NCBI GenBank assembly: GCA_002321395.1
Contig: DCMK01000053.1
Location: 19,437-37,750, forward strand
Direction: 5' to 3'
DNA: 18,314 nucleotides
Origin: Caryophanales bacterium UBA1624
GTDB lineage: Bacteria > Bacillota_I > Bacilli_A > RFN20 > CAG-826
The first letter of the stretch is position 1, and each line of letters opens with the position of its first letter. The notes beneath the pieces were generated by a model. That model made no database searches. It was given only the letters and a program-made list of their open reading frames with translations, and was not told the DNA's origin. Shown here piece by piece: positions 1-7,066 of this stretch. Position numbers and translations under genes: made by a program.

Positions 1-1223
1 CCCGCATCTCGCCCGAGTTCTACAACCGCCACGCGGTCCCCTTCATCAAGGAGACTTGGGGTGAGGAATACATTGGCTCGCTCCGCCAAGGAAAAACCGG
101 CAAAAACGTGCAGGACGCCCACGAGGCGATCCGTCCGACGGGGACCCATAGAACCCCTGAGGAAGTCGCCAAGTATCTCCCGTCCGACGAGGCCAAGCTT
201 TATCGTTTGATCTATTGCCGCGCCATGGCTTCCTTGATGGCCCCCAAGCAGATCGAAAGCACCTCGGTCGCTTTGCAGGGGAATGGACTTGAGTTCTCCC
301 TCAAGGGGATCCGAACCCTATTCCCGGGCTTTGAAGTGGTGTATGGAGAGTTCGACGAGGATGAGACCTCCCTTCTTCCTGAAATCAAAGAAGGCGCATC
401 GCTGAAAGTCGGCTCCGTCGATCCTCAGCAGAAATTCACCAAGCCGGAGCCCCCCTATAACGAAGCTTCCATCGTCAAGGCCATGGAAGAGAAGGGCATT
501 GGCCGCCCTTCTACCTACGCGACCACGATCGAGACCTTGATCAAACGCAAGTACGTGACTGCCACCCGTGGGGTTTTGGCCCCCACCGAAGAGGGAAAGA
601 AGGCCGTTTCGACCCTTCAGCAGTATTTCCCCGACATCGTTTCCACCGATTACACCGCGGAGATGGAAAGGAAGCTCGATAAAGTCGAGGAGGGCAGCGA
701 AACCTTCCTGCAAGCCATGAACGAATTCTACGGTCCCTTCCAGAAGAACTACATCGACGCCAAGGAGAAGATGCGGAAGGAGCCGGACGAACCCACGGGC
801 GAGCTTTGCCCTGAGTGCGGGCATCCTTTGGTTTATAAACGTTCGCGCAAAGGGACCACTTTCATCGGCTGCTCGAACTATCCTTCCTGCCATTACATCA
901 AGCGCGAGCCGAAAGAACCCGATGTCCCCGTGGGCGAAAACTGCCCCGAATGCGGCAAGCCCCTTGTCTACAAAATGAACAAGAAGGGCGAGAAGTTCAT
1001 CGGCTGCTCGGGCTTCCCTTCCTGCCACTACACCCGTTCATTGGACGGAAAAACCTCCGCTCCGAAGAAGGTCTATACCGAAAAGGACTACGTCAAACCG
1101 TGCCCGCGCTGCAAAACGGGGCATTTGGTGATCAAGCAAGGAAAGAAAAAAGAATTCCTCGCCTGCACCAACTTCCCGAAATGCCGCTACCACGAGTGGC
1201 TCGACGACAAAAGCAAAAAATGA
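1..1223 (+). CDS. topA: DNA topoisomerase I, 3' part (5' end outside window)
   Basis: Type IA topoisomerase that relaxes negative supercoils. The open frame runs in from the left edge (first complete codon at 3), so about 406 C-terminal residues are visible and the N-terminal Toprim domain and active-site tyrosine are outside. The start of the visible part reads RISPEF and then DAHEAIRPT (near 117-140), a hallmark of the family. EKGIGRPSTY (near 489-518) is another conserved block of the type IA core. The C-terminus carries three four-cysteine zinc ribbons of the topoisomerase type, beginning near 807, 942 and 1098, each with a CPEC or CPRC knuckle followed by C-x5-C. It ends in TGA, overlapping the trmFO start codon by four bases (ATGA), which implies translational coupling. 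An apparent GTG start at 108 is internal and not the real start. Placement before trmFO and xerC is the usual Firmicutes order. Confidence 0.97.
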   Translation, partial: RISPEFYNRHAVPFIKETWGEEYIGSLRQGKTGKNVQDAHEAIRPTGTHRTPEEVAKYLPSDEAKLYRLIYCRAMASLMAPKQIESTSVALQGNGLEFSLKGIRTLFPGFEVVYGEFDEDETSLLPEIKEGASLKVGSVDPQQKFTKPEPPYNEASIVKAMEEKGIGRPSTYATTIETLIKRKYVTATRGVLAPTEEGKKAVSTLQQYFPDIVSTDYTAEMERKLDKVEEGSETFLQAMNEFYGPFQKNYIDAKEKMRKEPDEPTGELCPECGHPLVYKRSRKGTTFIGCSNYPSCHYIKREPKEPDVPVGENCPECGKPLVYKMNKKGEKFIGCSGFPSCHYTRSLDGKTSAPKKVYTEKDYVKPCPRCKTGHLVIKQGKKKEFLACTNFPKCRYHEWLDDKSKK

Positions 1224-2512
1224 GCGCCCAAAAGAAAATGACGATCGTCGGCGGTGGACTCGCCGGCAGCGAAGCCGCGTATTACTTGCTCAAGCGCGGG
1301 TACGAAGTGACTCTTTTTGAGCGACGCCCCCTTGTCGAGGACCATGCGCACACAACGGGCTTGTTCGCCGAACTCGTCTGCTCCAATTCTTTGAAATCTT
1401 CCCGTTTGGACAATGCCTGCGGTCTTTTGAAGGAAGAGATGCGGAGGATGGATTCTTTGACCATGAAAGCCGCCGAAGAAACCTCCGTCCCCGCGGGGAA
1501 CGCGCTGAGCGTCGACCGCGATTTGTTCGCCCAGTCGATCACGAAGGCCCTGCTTTCCTTCCCCAACCTCCGCATTGTTCGGGAGAACCTGGAGCAGATC
1601 CCGGAAGGGCCTGCGATTTTGGCCACTGGACCTTTGACGGGGGAGGGGATCCTGAATCATCTTTCCGCCTTGGCGGGAGAAAAGAATCTTTCCTTTTTCG
1701 ACGCCAGCGCTCCGATCGTGGCCAAAAGCAGCATCGATTTTTCCAAAGCCTATTTCAAGTCCCGTTACGAACAGGATGATTCTTCCTACATCAACTGCGC
1801 TTTTTCCAAAGAGGAATACCAACGTTTCGTCTATGAGCTGGTGCATGCCCAAAAAGCGCTTCTCCACGAATTCGATACTCATTATTTTGAGGGCTGCCTT
1901 CCCATCGAAGTCATCGCTTCCCGTGGGGAGGAGACGCTTCGTCATGGCCCTCTGAAGCCTTTTGGGCTTTGGGATGAGAACCACCCGCATCCTTACGCGG
2001 TTTGCCAGCTTCGCCAAGACAGCAAACTGGGCGATTATTACAACCTCGTCGGATTCCAAACCAATTTGACTTATCCGGAGCAAAAGAGGGTCTTTTCCCT
2101 GATCCCCGGTCTGGAGCACGCCGAGTTCATCCGTTATGGGCTGATGCATCGGAACTCGTATTTGAATGCGCCCAGCTGCCTAAACGAAGACCTTTCTTTG
2201 AAAGCGGCCCCCGATTGCTTCATCGCTGGGCAGCTCTCCGGGGTGGAGGGATACGTGGAAAGCGCCGCGACGGGAATCGTCGCCGCGATCAACGCCTCGC
2301 GGAGAATCGAAGGGAAGGAGTATGCCCCCGTCCCAGAGAACACCGTTTTGGGCGCCTTGCTCTCTTATCTTCGCCATGCGTCTGGCAAATATTTCGCGCC
2401 GATGAACGCCAACTGGGCCCTTTTCCCCCAATCGGACAAGCACAACCGCGAGCCCGCCATCCAAAACGCTCTCTTGGGGATAGAATCCTATTGGAAGAAA
2501 GCCAATGAATAA
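1220..2512 (+). CDS. trmFO: Methylenetetrahydrofolate-tRNA (uracil-5-)-methyltransferase TrmFO
   Basis: Folate- and FAD-dependent enzyme that makes 5-methyluridine at position 54 of the tRNA T-loop, formerly called Gid. The protein has 430 residues, close to the roughly 435 usual for the family. The N-terminus has the FAD-binding Rossmann motif GGGLAGSE (11-18). The FAELVCSNSLKS block contains C54, and FEGCLPIEV contains C226; these match the two functionally important cysteines known from Bacillus TrmFO. Near the C-terminus GQLSGVEGYVESAATG is the typical second FAD-contact region. I chose ATG 1220 because it overlaps the topA stop as ATGA. ATG 1238 is a possible alternative that would remove six residues. 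No clear Shine-Dalgarno precedes either, so coupling to topA is likely. The apparent in-frame extension to 950 lies inside topA and is not real. The 3' end overlaps xerC by eight bases. Confidence 0.96.
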   Translation: MSAQKKMTIVGGGLAGSEAAYYLLKRGYEVTLFERRPLVEDHAHTTGLFAELVCSNSLKSSRLDNACGLLKEEMRRMDSLTMKAAEETSVPAGNALSVDRDLFAQSITKALLSFPNLRIVRENLEQIPEGPAILATGPLTGEGILNHLSALAGEKNLSFFDASAPIVAKSSIDFSKAYFKSRYEQDDSSYINCAFSKEEYQRFVYELVHAQKALLHEFDTHYFEGCLPIEVIASRGEETLRHGPLKPFGLWDENHPHPYAVCQLRQDSKLGDYYNLVGFQTNLTYPEQKRVFSLIPGLEHAEFIRYGLMHRNSYLNAPSCLNEDLSLKAAPDCFIAGQLSGVEGYVESAATGIVAAINASRRIEGKEYAPVPENTVLGALLSYLRHASGKYFAPMNANWALFPQSDKHNREPAIQNALLGIESYWKKANE

Positions 2513-3431
2513 GCCTGAGAAAGAGTATTTAGACTATTTGCGCTTTCAGCGGAATTACACCGAAAAAACGCTGGACAGTTATCAACGAGACATCGACAAA
2601 TTCCAATCCTTCCTCGACCGCGAACTCATTCTTTTCGATGCGGTGGGCCCGAAGGACATCGACAACTTCCTTTCCGAGGAAATCCTCCGAAACGATATCT
2701 CCCCCCGTTCTTGCCAAAGGCGCATGTCTTGCCTTCGGGGGTATTACGAGTTTTTGAAGAAGCGGGGGTACATCGCCTCCAATCCTTTCGTTGGGGCCAG
2801 CTCCCCAAAAGCCCAAATCAAATACCCGTCCGTCCTGTTCTTGAACCAAATCGATTCTTTGTTCGAGGCTAACGCCAAACGCACCGACTTTTTGGCCAGG
2901 CGCGACCAAGCGATTCTGGAATTGCTATATTCCTCTGGCCTCCGCGCTTCCGAACTCGTTGGCTTGACCCATCGCCAAATCGACTTTCGGACGCGGACGA
3001 TCCGTGTGACGGGAAAGGGGAACAAAACGCGCATCGTTCCTTTTTCCAGGACCGCGGAGGAAGCTATCAAAGCCTATAGCTCCACGCTTCGCCAGGAACT
3101 GCTTTCGAAAAACAAAGACCAATTGAAAAGCGATAAGCTATTCCTCAACGATCGAGGACGGGGCCTGACGGTCCGCGGCTTGGAGTTCATCCTTCATTCC
3201 ATCGAAGAGAAAACCGGCGTCTTTTTGGGCCTTCATCCTCATGAACTCCGCCACACATTCGCGACCCACCTGCTCGAAAACGGGGCGGATTTGCGCTTAA
3301 TTCAAGAACTTTTGGGCCACGAGAGCATTGATACGACGCAGGTTTATACCCACGTGTCCCAAGAAAAACTGCAATCGGATTACGATGCCTTTTTCCCGTC
3401 TAGGAAAGGCAAATTGCCTCAAGATCAATAA
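2505..3431 (+). CDS. xerC: Site-specific tyrosine recombinase XerC
   Basis: Tyrosine recombinase of the Xer family, which acts at dif sites to resolve chromosome dimers at division. It has 308 residues, typical for XerC/XerD. The N-terminal SAM-like core-binding domain covers about residues 1-100 (LRFQRNYTEKTLDSYQRDI is typical). The C-terminal catalytic domain contains the full active-site set: R147 in GLRASE, K171 in TGKGNK, H246 and R249 in HPHELRH, H272 in LLGHESI and the nucleophile Y281 in QVYTHV. It starts inside the end of trmFO with an eight-base overlap. XerC (CodV in Bacillus) is preferred over XerD because of this topA-trmFO-xerC context; sequence alone does not separate them. No hslV, hslU or codY follows, unlike in Bacillus. 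No strong terminator with a T-run is seen after the stop, only short hairpins near 3430-3455. Confidence 0.93.
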   Translation: MNKPEKEYLDYLRFQRNYTEKTLDSYQRDIDKFQSFLDRELILFDAVGPKDIDNFLSEEILRNDISPRSCQRRMSCLRGYYEFLKKRGYIASNPFVGASSPKAQIKYPSVLFLNQIDSLFEANAKRTDFLARRDQAILELLYSSGLRASELVGLTHRQIDFRTRTIRVTGKGNKTRIVPFSRTAEEAIKAYSSTLRQELLSKNKDQLKSDKLFLNDRGRGLTVRGLEFILHSIEEKTGVFLGLHPHELRHTFATHLLENGADLRLIQELLGHESIDTTQVYTHVSQEKLQSDYDAFFPSRKGKLPQDQ

Positions 3432-3646
3432 GGGTCATCCCTTGGATTCGAAGGGAGAAAACTAATGCTTTTTCTGCGCAGATGGAAAGAGTATACTCTT
3501 ACAGGCTCTCCCCCTATGGGGGAAGAGTTAATACGCACCCCGTGGATTCAGTGCCGTGTTCCTTCCGGGCCGAAGCAGGCTTAAAAATCGGATAGGTGGT
3601 CGACTGTTCGAAGCGAGGGAGGCATAAACAAATGGAGGTCACCAGA
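3432..3646 (+). promoter_or_regulatory. rpsB upstream region with candidate promoter and structured 5' leader
   Basis: Noncoding gap between xerC and rpsB. TATACT at 3492-3497 is a plausible -10 box, with only a weak T-rich element at 3469-3474 in the -35 position. It lies inside a perfect 14-base palindrome (3487-3500). Transcription from there would give a leader of about 145 bases. The leader contains a hairpin at 3506-3527 (CTCT plus five C pairing with five G plus AGAG, TAT loop, one bulged A) with no T-run. It also has a shorter stem at 3533-3557 (ACGCAC with GTG-C-CGT) and a small stem at 3562-3575 (CTTC/GAAG). Many bacteria control rpsB through S2 binding to its leader, so an autoregulatory element is plausible, but I cannot match this one to a named family. 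Confidence 0.5.
3634..3639 (+). promoter_or_regulatory. Shine-Dalgarno that decides the rpsB start
   Basis: GGAGGT lies seven bases before ATG 3647, which is optimal spacing and a near-perfect match to the 16S rRNA tail. A second possible start, ATG 3632, overlaps this site by one base and has its own GGGAGG at 3617-3622, nine bases upstream. It would add five residues (MEVTR). Confidence 0.75.
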
Positions 3647-4672
3647 ATGAGTGACGAATTGAAAGTCGAGGCCGTCCAAGAAGCGGCCCCCGCAGCGGAA
3701 GCCGCACCGGTCGAACCGACCATGGCGGAAATCATCCGCGATCCCAACGCCCCCATCATCACGATGAAGAAGGCTTTGGAAGCCGGCGCCCACTTCGGGC
3801 ACCAAACCCGTCGTTGGAACCCCAAGATGAACAAATTCATCTATGGCGCTCGCAATGGCATCTACATCATCGACCTTGCCAAAACCGTTTCCCGCAGCGT
3901 CGCTGCCTACAACGCCCTTAAGGCCATCGTCGAAGCGGGCGGAAAAGTCCTCTTCGTCGGCACCAAGACCCAGGCTCAGCAAATCGTCATCGACGAGGCT
4001 GTGCGCTCCGGCTCCTTCTATATCACCAACCGCTGGCTCGGCGGAACCCTCACCAACTTCCGCACCATCCAAGGCCGCACCAAGAGGCTCCGCGATTTGG
4101 AGACCGCTGCCGATGACGGCTCTTGGGACAAACTTCCGAAGAAGGAAGTCGCCCTCCTCAAGAAAGAGCTCGGCAAGCTTCAGAAGAACCTCGAAGGCAT
4201 CAAAGAGATGCGCCGCCTCCCCAACGCGATCGTCCTCGTCGACCCGACCGTTGAGCACAACGCCGTCCTCGAAGCCCACAAATTGAACATCCCCGTCTTC
4301 GCGATCTGCGATACTTCCGACGATCCGGACACCGTCGACTTCCCCATCCCGTCCAACAACGACGCCACTTCCGCCATCAAACTCTTGATCGGCGTCTTGG
4401 CCGATGCCGTCGTGGAAGCCCGCGGCGGAGTCACGGAAGTCGCTCACGTCAAAGACGAAGGCGAAGAAGCCACCATGCAGGATGCTATCAAGGTCGCCGA
4501 CATTGCCGCCGAACAGCATCGCCAGGCCGTCCGCGCCGCCCGCAAGGCCCGCGAAGAGCGCTATCAGAAGATGCAGGCTGAGCGCGCCGCCCGCTTTGCC
4601 GCCCGCAAAGCCGAAGCCGCCAAAGCCGCCGCTGAGAACGCCGCTCCCGCTGCCACCGAGGAGAAGAAGTAA
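3647..4672 (+). CDS. rpsB: 30S ribosomal protein S2
   Basis: Primary component of the small ribosomal subunit, bound on the back of the 30S near S1 and the mRNA exit. The conserved core is about residues 38-262: EAGAHFGHQTRRWNPKM, then ARNGIYIIDLAKTV, then ITNRWLGGTLTNFRTI, and later the DPTVEHNAVLEA and IPVFAICDTSDDP blocks. At 341 residues the protein is much longer than the roughly 245 usual in Bacillus or E. coli. The extra length is an Ala/Glu-rich N-terminal tail of about 37 residues and a C-terminal tail of about 79 residues rich in Ala, Lys, Arg and Glu. ATG 3647 is chosen for its Shine-Dalgarno; 3632 is the alternative, and a GTG at 3596 lacks support. It shares one base with tsf (TAATG), so the two genes are surely cotranscribed and probably coupled. 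Confidence 0.96.
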   Translation: MSDELKVEAVQEAAPAAEAAPVEPTMAEIIRDPNAPIITMKKALEAGAHFGHQTRRWNPKMNKFIYGARNGIYIIDLAKTVSRSVAAYNALKAIVEAGGKVLFVGTKTQAQQIVIDEAVRSGSFYITNRWLGGTLTNFRTIQGRTKRLRDLETAADDGSWDKLPKKEVALLKKELGKLQKNLEGIKEMRRLPNAIVLVDPTVEHNAVLEAHKLNIPVFAICDTSDDPDTVDFPIPSNNDATSAIKLLIGVLADAVVEARGGVTEVAHVKDEGEEATMQDAIKVADIAAEQHRQAVRAARKAREERYQKMQAERAARFAARKAEAAKAAAENAAPAATEEKK

Positions 4673-5508
4673 TGGCCGTCACGATTCAATCCATCAAAGC
4701 TCTGCAAGAGCGCACCGGCGCTGGGATCATGGACTGCAAAAAGGCCTTGGTCGAAGCCGGGGGCGATGAAGAGAAAGCCATCGATATCCTTCGCGAGAAG
4801 GGCATCGCCAAAGCCGCCGCCAAAGCCGGAAGGACCGCCGCGGAAGGCGTTGCCTCCATCGGCTTGAGCGATGATAAGAAGACCGCCGTCGTGGTCGAGA
4901 TCAACTGCGAAACCGACTTCGTCTCCGCTTCTCCTAAGTTCCATGAGATCGTCGATGCCATCGTCGCCCGCTTGCTCCAGAAGCAGCCTGCCGATTTGGA
5001 AGGGGCCATCAAAGCCACCGAGGACATCTTCACCGATGCCGTCGTCGCCATGCGCGAGAATTTCGTCTTCCGCCGCTATCTGATCCTCCACGCCGAAGGG
5101 GAGGAAGCGTTCGGAAAATACATCCACGCCGGCGGAAAGATCGCCGCTTTGGTTGAACTCAGCAAGGACATGGGCGAGGAAATCGACAAAGGCCTCGCGA
5201 TGACCGTTGCTTCCTCCGCCCCGGAATTCCTCTCCCTCGCCGACGTTCCCGCCGAAGCGAAGGAAAGGGAACTTGCCATCGCTCAGAAGGAAGTCGCCGA
5301 AGATCCGAAGCTCGCTTCCAAACCCGACCAAGTCAAAGCCACCATTGCCCAGCGCAAGGTCGATGCCCGTTTGGGCGATGCCTGCCTCGGCAGCAAGGCC
5401 TATGCCCTCGATATGAGCGGCAAGCTCAGCGTCGATCAATTGGCCAAGGAAAAAGGCTTCAAAGTCCTCCGCTTCGTCCGCTACGAAGTTGGCCAGCTCT
5501 CCAAGTAA
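4672..5508 (+). CDS. tsf: Elongation factor Ts
   Basis: Guanine-nucleotide exchange factor for EF-Tu, which regenerates EF-Tu-GTP during elongation. It has 278 residues, near the usual 280-295. The N-terminal UBA-like domain (about 1-55) contains LQERTGAGIMDCKKAL and AIDILREKGI, typical of the family. The core holds the EINCETDFVSASPKF block (about 80-94), which includes the TDFV element that contacts EF-Tu. The second half has HAGGKIAALVEL and a coiled-coil-like stretch before the C-terminal helix. The start codon overlaps the rpsB stop by one base, with a purine-rich GAGGAG at 4659-4664 as ribosome binding site. A strong terminator follows 14 bases after the stop, so rpsB-tsf is a closed two-gene operon, as is common in bacteria. 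Confidence 0.97.
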   Translation: MAVTIQSIKALQERTGAGIMDCKKALVEAGGDEEKAIDILREKGIAKAAAKAGRTAAEGVASIGLSDDKKTAVVVEINCETDFVSASPKFHEIVDAIVARLLQKQPADLEGAIKATEDIFTDAVVAMRENFVFRRYLILHAEGEEAFGKYIHAGGKIAALVELSKDMGEEIDKGLAMTVASSAPEFLSLADVPAEAKERELAIAQKEVAEDPKLASKPDQVKATIAQRKVDARLGDACLGSKAYALDMSGKLSVDQLAKEKGFKVLRFVRYEVGQLSK

Positions 5509-5522
5509 GCCAATCGAAGATG

Positions 5523-5551
5523 AGCGCCCTAGGGAACTAGGGCGCTTTTTT
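5523..5551 (+). terminator. Rho-independent terminator of rpsB-tsf
   Basis: Perfect 10-base-pair stem AGCGCCCTAG / CTAGGGCGCT with a GGAA tetraloop (5533-5536), running directly into six T (5546-5551). This ends the rpsB-tsf transcript and means pyrH needs its own promoter. Confidence 0.95.
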
Positions 5552-5562
5552 CGTCCGCACGG

Positions 5563-5591
5563 CTTTTTTCCTTCTTCCGTTCCGTTATAAT
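5563..5591 (+). promoter_or_regulatory. pyrH promoter, predicted leaderless
   Basis: Perfect -10 TATAAT at 5586-5591. The -35 position holds only a T-rich block (5563-5569). Only 49 bases separate the tsf terminator from the pyrH ATG, so this is the only reasonable site. Nine bases lie between the -10 and ATG 5601. Transcription should therefore start about 0-3 bases before the ATG, and no Shine-Dalgarno is present in CCCACAGC. Confidence 0.8.
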
Positions 5592-5600
5592 ACCCACAGC

Positions 5601-6335
5601 ATGAACCCTATTTACAAACGCATTATCATCAAGCTGTCCGGCGAAGCCCTCGCCGATAGCAAAGACGGTTCGATTTTCGATCGCGAAAAGCTTGAGAACA
5701 TCGCTTGCGTCGTGAAGCAGATCCACGACTCCGGCGTGCAGATCGGGATCGTCGTCGGAGCGGGGAACATTTGGCGCGGCCGGATGGCCGACAAGATCGG
5801 CATCGAGCAGGCTCAGGCCGATTACATGGGAATGCTCGGGACGATCATGAATGGGATGGCCATTCAAAACGCCTTGGAGCAGAAAGGCCTCCTCACCCGC
5901 GTTATGTCGGCAATCAATGTCCCCCAATGCTGCGAACCCTATATCCGCAGAAAGGCGATTTCCCATTTGGAATCCGGCAAAATCACGATCTTCGCAGGCG
6001 GCACCGGGAACCCTTACTTCACCACCGATACCTGCGCCACCCTCCGTGCCTTGGAAGTCAAAGCCGATGCGATCCTGATGGCGAAAAACGGCGTCGACGG
6101 CGTCTATGATTCCGACCCGAGGAAGAATAAAAACGCGAAGCTCCTTCCGGACCTCACCTACCATGAGGTCGTGGAACGGAAGCTGGCCGTCATGGATTTG
6201 ACCGCGGTCGCGATGCTGGAAGGCAAAGACGTGGTGGTGCGAGTGTTCAACATGGATGAGCCCTCGTCCTTCTTGAAGGTCCTGTCCGGCGAAAGCATCG
6301 GCACGACCATCCACAAAGATTTGGAAAACAAATAA
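5601..6335 (+). CDS. pyrH: UMP kinase (uridylate kinase)
   Basis: Hexameric bacterial UMP kinase of the amino-acid kinase fold, phosphorylating UMP to UDP in pyrimidine nucleotide synthesis. It has 244 residues, as expected (about 240). The N-terminal KLSGEAL (11-17) is the phosphate-binding loop. GIVVGAGNIWRGR and QADYMGMLGTIMNGMAIQ are the UMP-binding region. GGTGNPYFTTDT is the conserved substrate loop, and AKNGVDGVYDSDP belongs to the nucleotide-binding part. The conserved N-terminus begins only a few residues after ATG 5601, so a later start is excluded, and no earlier in-frame start with a ribosome binding site exists. The start codon is almost at the predicted transcription start. frr follows after 18 bases, in the standard pyrH-frr order. 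Confidence 0.97.
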   Translation: MNPIYKRIIIKLSGEALADSKDGSIFDREKLENIACVVKQIHDSGVQIGIVVGAGNIWRGRMADKIGIEQAQADYMGMLGTIMNGMAIQNALEQKGLLTRVMSAINVPQCCEPYIRRKAISHLESGKITIFAGGTGNPYFTTDTCATLRALEVKADAILMAKNGVDGVYDSDPRKNKNAKLLPDLTYHEVVERKLAVMDLTAVAMLEGKDVVVRVFNMDEPSSFLKVLSGESIGTTIHKDLENK

Positions 6336-6353
6336 ATATAAGGAGAAAACAAA

Positions 6354-6899
6354 ATGGATCCCTACGTTTCCGAAGTTACCGAGAAAGTCGCCAAAAGCCT
6401 TGAGAGCTTCCGCTTGGGCTTGACCAAGCTTCGCTCGGGCCGCGCCAACCCGGCGATGCTCGACGGCGTTCAATGCGATTATTATGGCGAGAAGATGGAC
6501 ATCACCTCGCTTTCCTCCGTCTCCATGCCGGAGCCTCGCCAGCTTTTGATCAAGCCGTATTCCCGCGAGGATCTGAAAGCCATCGCCGCCGGAATCTCCG
6601 CGGCCAACATCGGCGTCAATCCGCAGGTTGAGGCCGACGCCATCCGCATCGTCGTCCCTCCGATGACCGAAGACATCCGCAAAGACACCGCCAAAAGGGC
6701 CAAAGGGCTCGGAGATGAAGCCAAAGTCGCCATCCGCAACATCCGCCGCGACGCTTTGTCCTTGCTGAAAGACGACGATTCCTATTCCGACGATCTGAAG
6801 GAAAGGATTGAGGCGGACATTCAAAAGGAAATCGATAAAGCCAATAAGGAAGTGGATTCCATCGTCGTCGAGAAGACGAAGGAAATCATGACCATCTGA
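6354..6899 (+). CDS. frr: Ribosome recycling factor
   Basis: Works with EF-G to split post-termination ribosomes for a new round of initiation. It has 181 residues, matching the usual 185. The family's helical-bundle signatures are visible: LTKLRSGRANPAMLDGV near residues 21-37, then SVSMPEPRQLLIKPY, and the IRIVVPPMTEDIRKD block in the middle. The C-terminal long helices are rich in Lys, Glu and Asp. A good Shine-Dalgarno, AAGGAG (6340-6345), lies eight bases before the ATG, in contrast to the upstream pyrH start. Cotranscribed with pyrH and closed by a terminator soon after the TGA. Confidence 0.97.
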   Translation: MDPYVSEVTEKVAKSLESFRLGLTKLRSGRANPAMLDGVQCDYYGEKMDITSLSSVSMPEPRQLLIKPYSREDLKAIAAGISAANIGVNPQVEADAIRIVVPPMTEDIRKDTAKRAKGLGDEAKVAIRNIRRDALSLLKDDDSYSDDLKERIEADIQKEIDKANKEVDSIVVEKTKEIMTI

Positions 6900-6917
6900 G
6901 CTGAGATCTCAAAAAAG

Positions 6918-6943
6918 AAAGCAGGGGCCCGCCCTGCTTTTTT
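6918..6943 (+). terminator. Rho-independent terminator of pyrH-frr
   Basis: Stem AAAGCAGGG / CCCTGCTTT with loop GCCCG (6927-6931), continued by more T to 6943. An A-tract on the left side could let it act on the other strand, though no minus-strand gene needs it here. A 10-base palindrome TGAGATCTCA (6902-6911) lies just before it. Confidence 0.9.
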
Positions 6944-7030
6944 AATGGCTTTTTGCGGGTTTTTCTTCCTTTGCTGGTTTTTCACTCGTCTCGTTGCCTC
7001 TTTGGCTGGACGATTTTTGCCTCCCGTTTC

Positions 7031-7059
7031 TTTTTAAATAGCCCTTTGGGCTATATAAT
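7031..7059 (+). promoter_or_regulatory. uppS operon promoter with internal inverted repeat, predicted leaderless
   Basis: Perfect -10 TATAAT at 7054-7059, with a T-rich element TTTTTA (7031-7036) at 17-base spacing where a -35 should be. The spacer carries the perfect inverted repeat ATAGCCC-TTT-GGGCTAT (7038-7054), which could be an operator. Seven bases separate the -10 from ATG 7067, so transcription should start at or within a base of the start codon. The rest of the gap after the frr terminator (6944-7030) is pyrimidine-rich and shows nothing else. Confidence 0.75.
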
Positions 7060-7066
7060 CGGTTGG

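Noticed and set aside
950..1219. In-frame extension of trmFO 90 codons upstream.
   Set aside because: It lies inside topA and its translation has no relation to the FAD domain; ATG 1220 overlaps the topA stop in the usual coupled way.
3581..4519. Long 312-codon open frame antisense to rpsB, and similar antisense frames over tsf (4564-5439), pyrH/frr (5529-6824), polC (13436-14788, 14924-16159) and others.
   Set aside because: They mirror real genes with strong family motifs, arise from the GC-rich codon usage, and lack ribosome binding sites and family features.
6953..7066. In-frame extension of uppS by 38 codons.
   Set aside because: It would place the TATAAT promoter inside the coding sequence and has no homology or ribosome binding site.
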